Positions 25,913 to 34,910 of a stretch of DNA of 64,000 nucleotides are shown here, in pieces. The notes beneath the pieces are model-generated. The model did no database searches, was not told where the DNA came from, and saw nothing but the letters and a program-made list of their open reading frames with translations. Each line of letters begins with the position of its first letter. Position 1 is the stretch's first letter. This DNA comes from DASUXA01 sp036378155 (GTDB lineage: Bacteria > Actinomycetota > Actinomycetes > Mycobacteriales > Micromonosporaceae): NCBI GenBank assembly GCA_036378155.1, contig DASUXA010000057.1, positions 62,001 to 126,000 on the forward strand, written 5' to 3'. A program made the translations under genes and the position numbers.

Positions 25913-27313
25913 TTGACCGCCGCTATCAGCGCCAATTCAGGGGTCAGTCGGGTGACCGTCGTCGGTCCCGCGACCCGTGTCGATCTGGCGATACCTGACG
26001 ATGTCCCGCTCGCGAACCTGATGCCCACGCTGCTGCGGTACGTCGGGGAACACCTCGCCGACGACGGCGCCACGCAGGGCGGTTGGCTGTTGACCCGGCT
26101 GGGCGGGCAGGCCGTGGACAGCGGTCGCACCGCCGCTCAGCTGGACATCCGCGACGGCGAGCTGCTGTACCTCAAGCCGTTCGGTGACGGCAGCGGCGAC
26201 CTGGTCTTCGACGACGTCGCCGACGCGGTCGCGACCGCCACCGAGCAGCGCCCGGGGCGGTGGCGGGTGGAGGACACCCGGCGGTTCGCGCTGTGGTCCG
26301 CCGCCGCGGCCCTGCTGGCCGGGGCGTTCGCGCTGCTCATGGTCGGCGGACGGACCGTGGTGTCGGGCGCGGTCAGCCTCGGGGTCGGGTTGGCGCTGAT
26401 CGTGGTGTCCGCGGTGCTGTCCCGCGCGTTCGGCGAGCGTCGCAGCAGCCGGACGCTGGCGCTGGTGGCGTTGCCGTACGCGCTGGTCGGCGGCGTGCTG
26501 CTGTTCGCCGGGCACCGCACGGCGACCTCGCTCGGCGCGCCGCACCTGCTCATCGGGGCGAGCGCGTTCATCGTGTACTCCGCGATCGCCACCCTGGCGA
26601 TCGGTCGCGCCAGCGGCGTGTTCATCGGCGCGGGCGGCGCCGGGTTCGCGCTCGGCCTGGGCGCGGCGATCAGCCTGGTCTTCGGGGCACGACCGGCGGC
26701 GTCCGCGGCGATCGTCGCCGCCGTGGCGTTCGCGTTGATCCCGGCGCTGCCCATGGTGGCGTACCGGCTCGCCCGGGCGCCCGTGCCCGCCGTGCCGCGC
26801 GGACCCGACGACCTCAAGTCGAACACGGAGATCGTCGACGGCGTCCGGGTGCAGGCGCTCGCCGACCGAGCCGACGAGATCCTCACCGGGCTGCTCGGTA
26901 CCGTCGCCGTCGTCCTGCTCGGCGCGGAAGTGGTGCTCGCCGTCGACTTCCGGGCGACGTCCCTGGCGCTGTGCGGGCTGCTCGCCGTCCTGGTGCTGCT
27001 GCGTGCCCGCCCGTACTCCGGGTGGCGGCAGCGGCTGCCGCTGCTGATCGTCGGGTCGGTCGGGTTCGGGCTGTTCGCGCTGTCGGCGTTCGTGGTGGGC
27101 GGCGCGACGGTGCGGCTGGCGGTGCTGCCCGTCGCTCTGCTCGTCGTGGCCACGCTGACCCTGGTGTACGGGCTGGTGGTGGCGGGACGGCGGATCTCCC
27201 CGGTCTGGCCGCGCACCCTCGACATCGTGGAGATCGTGCTGATCGTGGCGCTGGTACCGATGACCGCGTGGGTGGCGGGCGCGTTCGCCTGGATCAGAAC
27301 GATTCGTGGCTAG
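25913..27313 (+). CDS. eccD: EccD, type VII secretion membrane channel component
   Basis: 466 residues. An N-terminal ubiquitin-like domain (about 12-95; RVTVVGPATRVDLAIPDDVPLANLMP) is followed by about eleven TMs, the standard EccD plan. TTG 25913 has GAGGGAGG about 9 nt upstream. It heads an operon with eccB 76 bp downstream and is divergent from eccC. EccD dimers line the membrane pore of the ESX complex. Confidence 0.9.
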   Translation: MTAAISANSGVSRVTVVGPATRVDLAIPDDVPLANLMPTLLRYVGEHLADDGATQGGWLLTRLGGQAVDSGRTAAQLDIRDGELLYLKPFGDGSGDLVFDDVADAVATATEQRPGRWRVEDTRRFALWSAAAALLAGAFALLMVGGRTVVSGAVSLGVGLALIVVSAVLSRAFGERRSSRTLALVALPYALVGGVLLFAGHRTATSLGAPHLLIGASAFIVYSAIATLAIGRASGVFIGAGGAGFALGLGAAISLVFGARPAASAAIVAAVAFALIPALPMVAYRLARAPVPAVPRGPDDLKSNTEIVDGVRVQALADRADEILTGLLGTVAVVLLGAEVVLAVDFRATSLALCGLLAVLVLLRARPYSGWRQRLPLLIVGSVGFGLFALSAFVVGGATVRLAVLPVALLVVATLTLVYGLVVAGRRISPVWPRTLDIVEIVLIVALVPMTAWVAGAFAWIRTIRG

Positions 27314-27389
27314 CTAGCCGCGCGCGCAGGCGTGGCGGTACGTTCCATGCCCGGCGGTCGCCCGGGCGGGTCGCGGAGGGGAAGTGGCG

Positions 27390-28943
27390 ATGCAGACCAG
27401 GCGCGAGCAGGTACGCGCCCAGCGGTTCATCACCCGCAGGATCGTGTCCGCCCTGCTCCTGGGCGAGCCGGAGAGCCTCGACCTGCCCATGCGGCGGCTC
27501 GCTCTCGCGCTGCTCGCCAGCGCCATGCTCGCGTCGGTCGCGTTCGCCGCCGTCGGCGTGTACGGGCTGCTCAACCCGTCCGGGGGACGCCCGGACGAGC
27601 AGACGCTGATCATCGAGCGGGAGACCGGCGCCCGGTACGTGTACCTCGACAACGTGCTGTACCCGGTGCTCAACTACACGTCCGCCCGGCTGATCCTCGG
27701 CACGCCGGACCCGGCGGTACGCACGATGTCCCAGAACTCGTTGCGGGACCTGCCCAGGGGTCTCCCGGTGGGCATCGAGGGCGCGCCGGACGCCCTGCCG
27801 GCGCCCAAGGCACTGCTCGGTCTGCCCTGGACGGTGTGCAGCACCCCGGAATCGACCAACCACGGCAAACCGGTGACCGAGCTGCTCGTCGGTCAAGGGG
27901 TCGGCGCCGGTAGCGCGCTCGGGGACGACGCGGTACTGGTGATCTCCGAGGGCATCCACTACCTGATCTGGCACGATCACCGGCTGCGGGTCAGGGACCG
28001 GACGATGATGGCCGCGCTCAATCTGACCACCTCGCAGGCGCTTCCGATCGGCGTCTCGCTGCTCAACGCGATTCCCGCCGGTCCGGACCTGGCTCCCATC
28101 TCCCTGCCCGACGGCGGCCACGACACCACCCTGCAGATCCACGGCGCGTACGCGAAGATCGGTCAGCTGTACCACGTCGGCCAGCAGCACTATCTGGCCA
28201 CCACGGAAGGGCTGGTGCCGGTCGGCGAGGTGACGGCGACCCTCCTGCGCGCCAACGGCGCGTTGGATACCGGGATCACCGCGCGCGAGGCGGGTTCCTA
28301 TCTGATCGACGCCCGTGTCGAGCCGGACGGACTGCCCACGTCCGTGCCGTCGCTGCGGGAGGTCGACGTGGACGACACCGAGGCGTGCGCGACGTACGCC
28401 GGCGGCGGTAACGGCGACCGGGTGACCGTGCGACTCGTGCGGGCGCCGGCACAGCCGCCGGTCGGGGCGCAGCACGGAGACGACCAGGTGGTCAACGGGG
28501 TCCGCCTGGTCAACCGGGTGTCGGTCGCCGGGGGGCGGGGAGCGCTGGTCCAGATGATTCCGGCGTTCGGCGCGACCACCACCGGCTCGCTGCTCTACCT
28601 GATCACCGACCAGGGAATCCGGTACCCGATACCTAGCGGCGACGTGACCGTCGCGCTCGGCTACCAGGGGGTCAAGCCGACACCGGTTCCCGCGGCCCTG
28701 GTCTCGCTGATTCCCCTCGGTCCGGCGCTCGACCCCGCCGCAGCGAAGAGCTTCTCCGGGCGGGTGACCACCTCGCCGTCGCCTTCGCCGCAGCCGCCCC
28801 CGGCGAACCCGAAGCCCACCCCGTCCACTGCGCGACCGTCGTCGCCTGCGCCACGATCCTCCTCGACCTCGTCGCGACCGCCGACCAGGACAAGTTCACC
28901 GAAACCAAGCGCGACGTCGCCGAAACCGTCCACCCGCGCCTGA
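27390..28943 (+). CDS. eccB: EccB, type VII secretion core component
   Basis: 517 residues. The cytoplasmic N-terminus MQTRREQVRAQRF is a hallmark of EccB; one TM (about 38-60); a large extracytoplasmic domain with repeats and the conserved Cys pair (TVCSTP; TEACATYA). The C-terminal ~55 residues are a Pro/Ser/Thr-rich disordered tail, longer than usual. ATG 27390 is chosen over GTG 27384 for its 8-nt spacing to GGAGGGG. Confidence 0.9.
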   Translation: MQTRREQVRAQRFITRRIVSALLLGEPESLDLPMRRLALALLASAMLASVAFAAVGVYGLLNPSGGRPDEQTLIIERETGARYVYLDNVLYPVLNYTSARLILGTPDPAVRTMSQNSLRDLPRGLPVGIEGAPDALPAPKALLGLPWTVCSTPESTNHGKPVTELLVGQGVGAGSALGDDAVLVISEGIHYLIWHDHRLRVRDRTMMAALNLTTSQALPIGVSLLNAIPAGPDLAPISLPDGGHDTTLQIHGAYAKIGQLYHVGQQHYLATTEGLVPVGEVTATLLRANGALDTGITAREAGSYLIDARVEPDGLPTSVPSLREVDVDDTEACATYAGGGNGDRVTVRLVRAPAQPPVGAQHGDDQVVNGVRLVNRVSVAGGRGALVQMIPAFGATTTGSLLYLITDQGIRYPIPSGDVTVALGYQGVKPTPVPAALVSLIPLGPALDPAAAKSFSGRVTTSPSPSPQPPPANPKPTPSTARPSSPAPRSSSTSSRPPTRTSSPKPSATSPKPSTRA

Positions 28944-29035
28944 CCTGGGCGTCGAAAACGGGGGCAGGAATCATTCGCCGATTTGAAATAAGCTAGCGGC
29001 GCGATCCGGGCACGACGACAGTGGAGACGGAATCC

Positions 29036-29404
29036 ATGGCTGACGGCAGCACCCATGTGGACGTCCATTCATTGGAGGACTTCCATCGAACCCTCGCCGC
29101 GCGGCTTGACGAGGTGGAGCAGGTAGCGAAGACACTCGCCCTCCTCAGGGGTCGTAAGCCCGCGTTGGGCGCGTTCGAGGACGCCAGGACCTGCGCGGAC
29201 CACTACGAGCAGCTGTACCACCAGTACGCGCACCGGGTGGAGCAGCTGCGCAGCGCCGTCGTCGCGGCTCAGCACGCGACCGCGACGATCATCCACAACT
29301 ACCGCCGCACCGAGGACCGTAACCACGCCAACGCCACGGACATCGCGTCGCAGTTGACCGGGGTCGCGACAGCGCTGAAGGAGGAGCCGGCCAATGCCGG
29401 GTAA
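29036..29404 (+). CDS. Small helical protein with YxxxE type VII signal (PE-like partner)
   Basis: 122-residue all-helical protein without signal peptide or WXG. It carries YRRTE (Tyr89, Glu93), matching the type VII YxxxD/E export motif after a helical hairpin, as in PE or EspC-type proteins. ATG 29036 has GGAG about 10 nt upstream. The gene overlaps the WXG-like 29394 gene by 11 bp, so the two products probably form a co-secreted pair. An A/T-rich stretch at 28965-29000 may be the promoter. Confidence 0.65.
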   Translation: MADGSTHVDVHSLEDFHRTLAARLDEVEQVAKTLALLRGRKPALGAFEDARTCADHYEQLYHQYAHRVEQLRSAVVAAQHATATIIHNYRRTEDRNHANATDIASQLTGVATALKEEPANAG

Positions 29405-30656
29405 CTACTACCACCGCTATGCCGGGCTGAGCCATCAGCAGCTGTACAACGAGTTGATGGCTGGAAAGGACAAGCAGATCGACGGCATCGCCGCCGAATG
29501 GCGGGCGATGCAGCGCACCCTGGACGGCCTCGCCTCGTCGCTGAACCGGTCGCTGGACCAGCTCGCCGACGTGTGGAGCAGTTCGTCGGGCACCGAATAC
29601 CGCAACCGGCTGAGCACGATCGCGGGCTACTCGGCGAAGCTGAGCGACGAGTTCGATCTGGTCAGCGAGGGTCTGACGACGATGGCGTCGCAGCTGCGCC
29701 AGGCACAGTCCAAGGCGGAGAGTCCGGCCGAGACCGACGACCACGACAAGATGGTGCGCGACGCCGCCGCCGGAGCCGCGATCGGGTCCGTGGCCGGTCC
29801 GGTCGGCACGGTGGTGGGTGGCGCGGTGGGTGCCCTGTTCGGCCACCACCAGGACGAGGTGGAGAAGGAGAAGGCCCGCCAGCGCATGATCCAGGTCGTC
29901 GCCACGCTGGCCTCGGACTACGAGTCGAGCTCCTTCACCAGCTGGCCGAGCGAGCCCACGCCGCCCCCGCAGGGGCTGCCCGGCGGCTCCTCCGGCGGGT
30001 CGGCGAACCCGGCGGGGGGACCGGCGGTGGGCGCACCCGGTGCCGCGCCGGGAACGGGCACCAACACCGGTCGGACGAACCACACCATCGCCGGCCCCGG
30101 TCACGTCGGCGCGCCCCCGTCAGGTGGCGTCTCGGACCCGACGCATCAGCCGGTGACGACGACGCCCGGCACGGCGCTGCTCGGCGCGGGCGGCATCCTG
30201 ATCGGCGCTGCCGCGGTGGACGCGGCCGCCATCGGGGCGGTTCGCGACCGGACGAACGTGCGTGGCGTCGGCACCGCCGAGGGCGAGTTCGGATCGCGAA
30301 ACCTGGTGACGGAAGCGGCGGGTGGCGCGACCGCACCGACCGGGCCTGGTCTGCGCAGCGGTGTGATCGGCGGCGACCGCAACGGTCGGGGACTGGCCGG
30401 GCGTCAGGGACGAGGGCTGGTCGAGGAGGAGGAGCGCGGCGGCGCGAACGGCAGGGGCTCGGGCGCGAACGGCCGTGGTCGCCCCGGCGAGAAGGCCGTG
30501 TCGAGGACGGGTCGCGGTGGTTCGGGTCGCGCCGGCGAGCATGAGGAAGAGACCGACGAGCGGCTGACCTGGCTCACCGAGGACGACATGGTGTGGGGCG
30601 GCGACGAGCGGGTGTCTCCACCGGTACTCGGCACGACGGCGGCGCCAGAGTCGTGA
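29394..30656 (+). CDS. WXG100-like protein with glycine-zipper and Gly/Arg-rich tail (PPE-like partner)
   Basis: 420 residues. N-terminal helical hairpin with a degenerate WxG (Trp61, WSSSSG); residues about 125-155 form a glycine-zipper-like hydrophobic segment (AAAGAAIGSVAGPVGTVVGG); 190-300 is Gly/Pro/Ala-rich; 300-385 is rich in Gly-Arg repeats (GRG, NGRG); the end is acidic. This resembles PPE-type substrates in plan, not in detailed sequence. It overlaps the YxxxE-bearing gene at 29036. Possibly a secreted, membrane-inserting effector. Confidence 0.65.
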   Translation: MPGNYYHRYAGLSHQQLYNELMAGKDKQIDGIAAEWRAMQRTLDGLASSLNRSLDQLADVWSSSSGTEYRNRLSTIAGYSAKLSDEFDLVSEGLTTMASQLRQAQSKAESPAETDDHDKMVRDAAAGAAIGSVAGPVGTVVGGAVGALFGHHQDEVEKEKARQRMIQVVATLASDYESSSFTSWPSEPTPPPQGLPGGSSGGSANPAGGPAVGAPGAAPGTGTNTGRTNHTIAGPGHVGAPPSGGVSDPTHQPVTTTPGTALLGAGGILIGAAAVDAAAIGAVRDRTNVRGVGTAEGEFGSRNLVTEAAGGATAPTGPGLRSGVIGGDRNGRGLAGRQGRGLVEEEERGGANGRGSGANGRGRPGEKAVSRTGRGGSGRAGEHEEETDERLTWLTEDDMVWGGDERVSPPVLGTTAAPES

Positions 30657-30791
30657 CACGGTGACGGGGCACCGGGTGCTCCGTCACCATCGGACAGTCA
30701 CCGGATCGGATCGCGACGCTCAGGCACTGCCGGGACGCCTCCTTGCTCCGTACCCTGAACGTCCCGTACGGCTTGGGGAGGGGAGGCGTGC

Positions 30792-31139
30792 GTGGGACTT
30801 TCGGTGTACGGCGATCCGGACGCGTTGGACCGGTTGGCGGACCGGATCCGGGCACTCGCGACAGAGGTCCGGGACCTGGCCGCCGACCACGTCCGGGTGG
30901 GTGAGGCCGCGCACTGGGTGTCGACCGCCGCCGACGCGTACCGGGAACGGTTGCGCCAGGACGCGGCGAACGCGGGACGGGCGGCGGACGAACTCGAGCG
31001 CGCCGCCGCCCTGCTGCGCGCCCACGCCCAGACCGTACGCGACGCGGTCGGGCGGATCGTCCGGGCGGAACAGGAAACCGTGGGTTGGCTCAAGCGCCAC
31101 GCCGGCGACCTGATCGACAAGGTCGAGGGGGCGATCTGA
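30792..31139 (+). CDS. WXG100-like small protein
   Basis: 115-residue helical protein. Residues near 40-55 (AHWVSTAADAYRERL) match the WXG turn region with Trp42 but without the Gly. It lacks a YxxxD/E motif. GTG 30792, with GGGGAGG 6-10 nt upstream. Its stop is directly followed by the GTG of the EspG-like gene, so the two are coupled and it may be a chaperone client. Confidence 0.65.
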   Translation: MGLSVYGDPDALDRLADRIRALATEVRDLAADHVRVGEAAHWVSTAADAYRERLRQDAANAGRAADELERAAALLRAHAQTVRDAVGRIVRAEQETVGWLKRHAGDLIDKVEGAI

Positions 31140-32009
31140 GTGGGCGTGGTGCGGGAGGCTCCCGCCGCGCACGGGGTCCCGGCCGCGCACCGGCTGACCC
31201 TGTCCGCCGCCGAACTCGCCGTGCTGGTCGGACTCGGTGACGTGCGGCTGCCGCCCGGCTTCGCCGCCGATACCGCGCTCGACGAGGATCAGCGCTGGGA
31301 CGCGACCGCGACGTTGGCGCGGCGGGGCGTCCTGCGCCGCGCCGACGACGTGGCGGACTGGACGCCGGTACCGTCCGTCGCGGCGAACCTCGACGTCCTC
31401 GTGCGTCCACAGGTGACGATCGAGGTGGCGGTCTCGGTCGGCGACCGGGGTGCGCGGGCTATGTACGCGGTCCGGGGTGAGCTGGGCGCGAGCCTGTTCG
31501 CCCTCGCCGACGCGGCCGCCGAGTTGTCGATGTTTCCCGCGGTTTCGCTGGGACGGGAACTGATCCGGGCGCTGCCGCCCGACGATCAGCTCGCGGCCGG
31601 ACATCAGCGGATCAACCGGGTCCTCGGTACCGACGTCGCCGCGCAGCCGGCGGCGAGGTCCGGGCGGCTGCCGCTGGCGGCGCTGTCGTCGTACCGGGGC
31701 GCGGGGCAGCACGACGGTGTCGCCGATCCGGCGCTGTCGGGGTTGGACGCGGCGCGGCGCGAGCTGGTGGACAGGTTGTACCGGGACACGATCGGGGCGA
31801 TGCGCGCGCTGGTGACCGGCGCGACCGCCGACGGGGTGGCGTTGGGCCAGGTCATCTGGCTGGCGACGGTGTCCGGCTGGGTAGGGCTGAGCCCGGAGCC
31901 CGGTCCGGCAGGCGCGCCCGACGTCGTCCTGCGGTCGGTCGAGCGGACCGAGATCGGAGCATGGGTCGCGCCGTACGTGGCGCGCATTCTCGAAGGGGCG
32001 GGTCGATGA
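31140..32009 (+). CDS. EspG-like type VII secretion chaperone
   Basis: 289 residues resembling the ESX secretion-associated EspG family: an N-terminal LSAAELAVLVGLGD segment, alternating beta-strands in the middle (VTIEVAVSVGDRG... AMYAVRGELG), and a C-terminal VSGWVGLSPEPG segment. EspG proteins are cytosolic chaperones that hold the PPE partner of PE-PPE dimers before EccC delivery. GTG 31140 abuts the previous stop; the 3' end overlaps the hydrolase ATG (ATGA). Confidence 0.72.
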   Translation: MGVVREAPAAHGVPAAHRLTLSAAELAVLVGLGDVRLPPGFAADTALDEDQRWDATATLARRGVLRRADDVADWTPVPSVAANLDVLVRPQVTIEVAVSVGDRGARAMYAVRGELGASLFALADAAAELSMFPAVSLGRELIRALPPDDQLAAGHQRINRVLGTDVAAQPAARSGRLPLAALSSYRGAGQHDGVADPALSGLDAARRELVDRLYRDTIGAMRALVTGATADGVALGQVIWLATVSGWVGLSPEPGPAGAPDVVLRSVERTEIGAWVAPYVARILEGAGR

Positions 32010-33379
32010 GTGACCCGGAACTGCATGTCAGCGGCGGCGCGGGCGGCATCGAGGCGCACTACGAGGACATCGAGGTACTCGCCCGGCACAGCGGGGAGTT
32101 CGCCGAGCGGCTCGCCGCGATCGACGCCGAGTGCCACGCCGCGCTCGTCGACCCGAACGTCCTCGCGTCGGCGGTACTCGACCCGAAGGGCGTCGCCCGG
32201 TTCGAGGGCGCCATGTTCGCCGCGCTCGACGGGCACGCCGGGCTCACCGCGTTGTCGGTGGGACTGGCGGAGCGCTCGGTCGCGCTGCGCGCCGTGGTGA
32301 CCGCGTACCGCGCGGTGGACGACGCTGAGCGGCGCGCCATCGAGGGACTGCGCTGGACCGTGGGATATCTGTTCAGCAGCAGCCTGCCGGGCAGCGCCGG
32401 GGTCCTGGCGGCGTTGGGTGCGCCGATCGCGCTGTACACCCTGGCCGGAGGCGAGATCGACTGGCAGCGGTTGATCACCGACCACCCCGGCATCGTCGAC
32501 GATGTCGTCGGCGCCGGTCCCGGGCTGATCAGCGGTCTGCCGCTGATGCCGCTGGTGTGGGACGTGCCGTCCGCCGCGCACCTGCTGGGCCTGCTGTACC
32601 CGGACGGCAGACCGCATGTGGACGACCGGGGTGTGGACACCTCCGACCCGACGATGACGGTACCGCCGGGCGGCTTCGCCGACCTGCTCGGCGGGCTGGA
32701 CTATCGCAACGGTCAGTCGGACGCCGGCAAGCCGGACCAGATCGACGTACGGGTGATCACCCACCCGGACGGCACCCGGGCGTACGTGGTCGACATTCCC
32801 GGTACGAAGGAGTGGGACGCGCCGGGGAAGTTCAGCCCGTACCTCAACGACCTCGGTACCAACGTGCACGTGCTGGGCGGCGACGTGACCGCGCGCGAGC
32901 AGGCGATCGCCGACGCCCTGCGCCGGGCGGGCGCGAGCCCGACCGACCCGGTGATGCTGGTCGGACACAGCCAGGGCGGCATGGTCGCGGCGCAGGCCGC
33001 GCACGACACCGCCACCGGCGCCTTCAACTACCACGTGACCCATGTGGTGACCGCCGGGTCGCCGATCGGTACCACCGAGATCCCGTCGAACGTCCAAGTG
33101 CTGTCGCTGGAGAACCAGCACGACATCGTTCCTCACCTGGACGGGGCGGACGATCCGGACCGACCCAACCGGACCACGGTCACGTTCGACACGCAGCGCG
33201 GCACGATCGGCGACAACCACAGCACCCATCTGGCGTACCTGCCGGCGGCTCACGCGCTCGATCACAGCAGCGACCCTTCGGTGGTCGCGTACCGTAACAG
33301 CGCCTCGACGTTCCTGCCCGGCAGCGGCCGCGGCAGCACCGTCGAGGCGCACGTGTACGACCTGACGCGGGTCAGATGA
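32006..33379 (+). CDS. Alpha/beta-hydrolase with N-terminal helical domain, linked to type VII secretion
   Basis: 457 residues. The N-terminal ~120 residues are helical with no catalytic motif, in the place where type VII substrates carry a WXG/LXG-like targeting domain. An alpha/beta-hydrolase domain follows (about 245-430) with nucleophile Ser322 in GHSQGG, a likely acid in QHDIVPH and a likely His in the NHSTHL segment. No Sec signal. It overlaps the EspG-like gene. A secreted esterase or lipase is the favoured role; a cytosolic enzyme is not excluded. Confidence 0.75.
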   Translation: MSDPELHVSGGAGGIEAHYEDIEVLARHSGEFAERLAAIDAECHAALVDPNVLASAVLDPKGVARFEGAMFAALDGHAGLTALSVGLAERSVALRAVVTAYRAVDDAERRAIEGLRWTVGYLFSSSLPGSAGVLAALGAPIALYTLAGGEIDWQRLITDHPGIVDDVVGAGPGLISGLPLMPLVWDVPSAAHLLGLLYPDGRPHVDDRGVDTSDPTMTVPPGGFADLLGGLDYRNGQSDAGKPDQIDVRVITHPDGTRAYVVDIPGTKEWDAPGKFSPYLNDLGTNVHVLGGDVTAREQAIADALRRAGASPTDPVMLVGHSQGGMVAAQAAHDTATGAFNYHVTHVVTAGSPIGTTEIPSNVQVLSLENQHDIVPHLDGADDPDRPNRTTVTFDTQRGTIGDNHSTHLAYLPAAHALDHSSDPSVVAYRNSASTFLPGSGRGSTVEAHVYDLTRVR

Positions 33380-33398
33380 GTGCGAAAGCCGAGGACGA

Positions 33399-33872
33399 GT
33401 GAGCACACCGAACACGGGTAGGGCAGGCTGGGCCCGTGCGGCGGCCGTGCTGGTCGTCGCCGTGCTGGTCGTCGTCCTCGACAGCGGCTGCGGGATTCTC
33501 GGCGGTACCAGCCACCCGAGTCGGACCGGACATTCGAGTCAGAAGGACATGGACGCCATCGCCGACGAGATCCAGGCGACGCTCGCCGAGCGTCCCGACG
33601 TGGTACGCGCCCGGGTCGTGTACCAGAACAACCTGAACGCGTCGGCGCAGGCGGACGTCAACGTCACGGTCACGGCGGGCGCCGCCTTCGACCCGGTCGT
33701 CGACGAGGCGGTCAAGCTGCTGTGGCAGAGCCGGTTGAGTCCGCTGCACTCGATCCGGGTCGGCGTGGTCGACGCCGGCGACACCCAGCGCGGCACGGTC
33801 CGGTACGTCGATACCCAGGTCAAGGACAAGGCTGACCTGGAGAGCAGGTACGGCCCCCGCCCGGTGCGCTAG
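33399..33872 (+). CDS. Small lipoprotein of unknown function
   Basis: 157 residues. Hydrophobic signal sequence with Cys31 in a lipobox-like context (LDSGCG), then a compact alpha/beta domain (about 48-140) that I do not recognise. GTG 33399 has GAGGA upstream. Last gene of the run begun at 29036, 19 bp after the hydrolase gene, so it is probably part of the type VII cluster. It may be an outer-face partner of the hydrolase, by position only. Confidence 0.65.
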   Translation: MSTPNTGRAGWARAAAVLVVAVLVVVLDSGCGILGGTSHPSRTGHSSQKDMDAIADEIQATLAERPDVVRARVVYQNNLNASAQADVNVTVTAGAAFDPVVDEAVKLLWQSRLSPLHSIRVGVVDAGDTQRGTVRYVDTQVKDKADLESRYGPRPVR

Positions 33873-33929
33873 CCCGCGCCCGGTCCGTCGCCAGCCGCGG
33901 GAGTTGACGCGGCGCGTCGGCGCGCGTGT

Positions 33930-33970
33930 CGCGCCCGAAGGGCCCCAGCGACGGAAGCCCTTCGGGCGCG
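33930..33970. terminator. Bidirectional terminator
   Basis: Perfect 14-bp arms CGCGCCCGAAGGGC (33930-33943) and complement (33957-33970) around a 13-nt loop, between the lipoprotein gene and the converging SH3b-protein gene. Confidence 0.75.
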
Positions 33971-33989
33971 GTGAGTGGGCGGTCGGGCG

Positions 33990-34703
33990 TCAGCCGGCCT
34001 TGGGGAAGTACGGGACGCTCCAGCCGCGGTAGCCGCTCATGTAGTTGTAGGCGGTGACGCCGACCGCCCCGCCGACCGAGGTACCGATGATCTTGCCTTC
34101 GCCGAGGCTCACGGTGATGTGCCCGGTACCGGACGAGTTGTGGTACCAGACCAGGGCGCCGCGCGGCGGGATACCGCTGGTGTGCATGTACCCGTTGTTG
34201 ACCATCCAGTCGCCGGCTTCTTCAGCCGTGTTGAATCCGGCGTACGACCAGCCGTACGCCTGAGCCTGGAACTTCAGGCACCAGCCCTCCCAGCTGGTGC
34301 TGCCGAGCCGCTGGAACTCCCAGTCGATCGCGCCGTTCATGCTCCGGGGGTTCGCCCGCGGCGGGTTGGCGGAGTACGTGCAGGCGTGGGTCACGTAACC
34401 GTCGGAGCCGGTGTACACGTAGGCGTCGGAGACGAAGCCGCCGTTGCCGATCATGTCCCAGGTCGTGCTGGTGCCGTAGGTGCCGGTGACCGAGCTGCCG
34501 CTGGTCTGGCAGAGGATGTTGACGCTCGCGCCGTCGGCGACGCTGGTCCACGCGGTCCATCCGGTGCTGGGCCCGGACCGGACGTTGAGTGCGGTGCCGG
34601 ACGTGTTGACGGTGCCGCTCGCCGCGTTGGCGACGCCGGCCGACCCCAGAAGTACGAAAGCCACCGCTGATGCTGTGACCGCGGTCCAGCGGAACGACCG
34701 CAT
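33990..34703 (-). CDS. Secreted protein with SH3b domain and CHAP/NlpC-like C-terminus
   Basis: 237 residues from ATG 34703, preferred over ATG 34721 because GAGG lies about 9 nt upstream. Sec signal peptide about 1-27 (ending GVANA). A bacterial SH3 domain spans about 33-95 (ALNVRSGPSTGWTAW). The C-terminal domain has Cys in WEGWCLKFQ and His in GTGHITVSLG, the layout of CHAP or NlpC/P60-like peptidoglycan amidases or endopeptidases. Probably acts on the cell wall. Confidence 0.72.
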   Translation of the reverse strand: MRSFRWTAVTASAVAFVLLGSAGVANAASGTVNTSGTALNVRSGPSTGWTAWTSVADGASVNILCQTSGSSVTGTYGTSTTWDMIGNGGFVSDAYVYTGSDGYVTHACTYSANPPRANPRSMNGAIDWEFQRLGSTSWEGWCLKFQAQAYGWSYAGFNTAEEAGDWMVNNGYMHTSGIPPRGALVWYHNSSGTGHITVSLGEGKIIGTSVGGAVGVTAYNYMSGYRGWSVPYFPKAG

Positions 34704-34910
34704 ACCAAGAAACCTCAGCATGGTCGATATTTAAGGGCTTCGAAGAACTTCTGACAATGACTGGTCCGGCTCCCGGAATCTCGCGCGGACTCCGCAGTTG
34801 ACCTGCCAGGGAGTCCTGCGCACGCGCACACTGGGAATGTCGTCAGCGTCGTGGTCTGCGAATATTCGCGCACAGGGGTACGCCGGGCAACAACTGAAGG
34901 AAACCGCACG

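Noticed and set aside
23253..25916. 887-codon forward frame opposite eccC
   Set aside because: Low-complexity Arg/Gln/Val composition; the reverse strand encodes three intact FtsK-type ATPase domains over the same bases.
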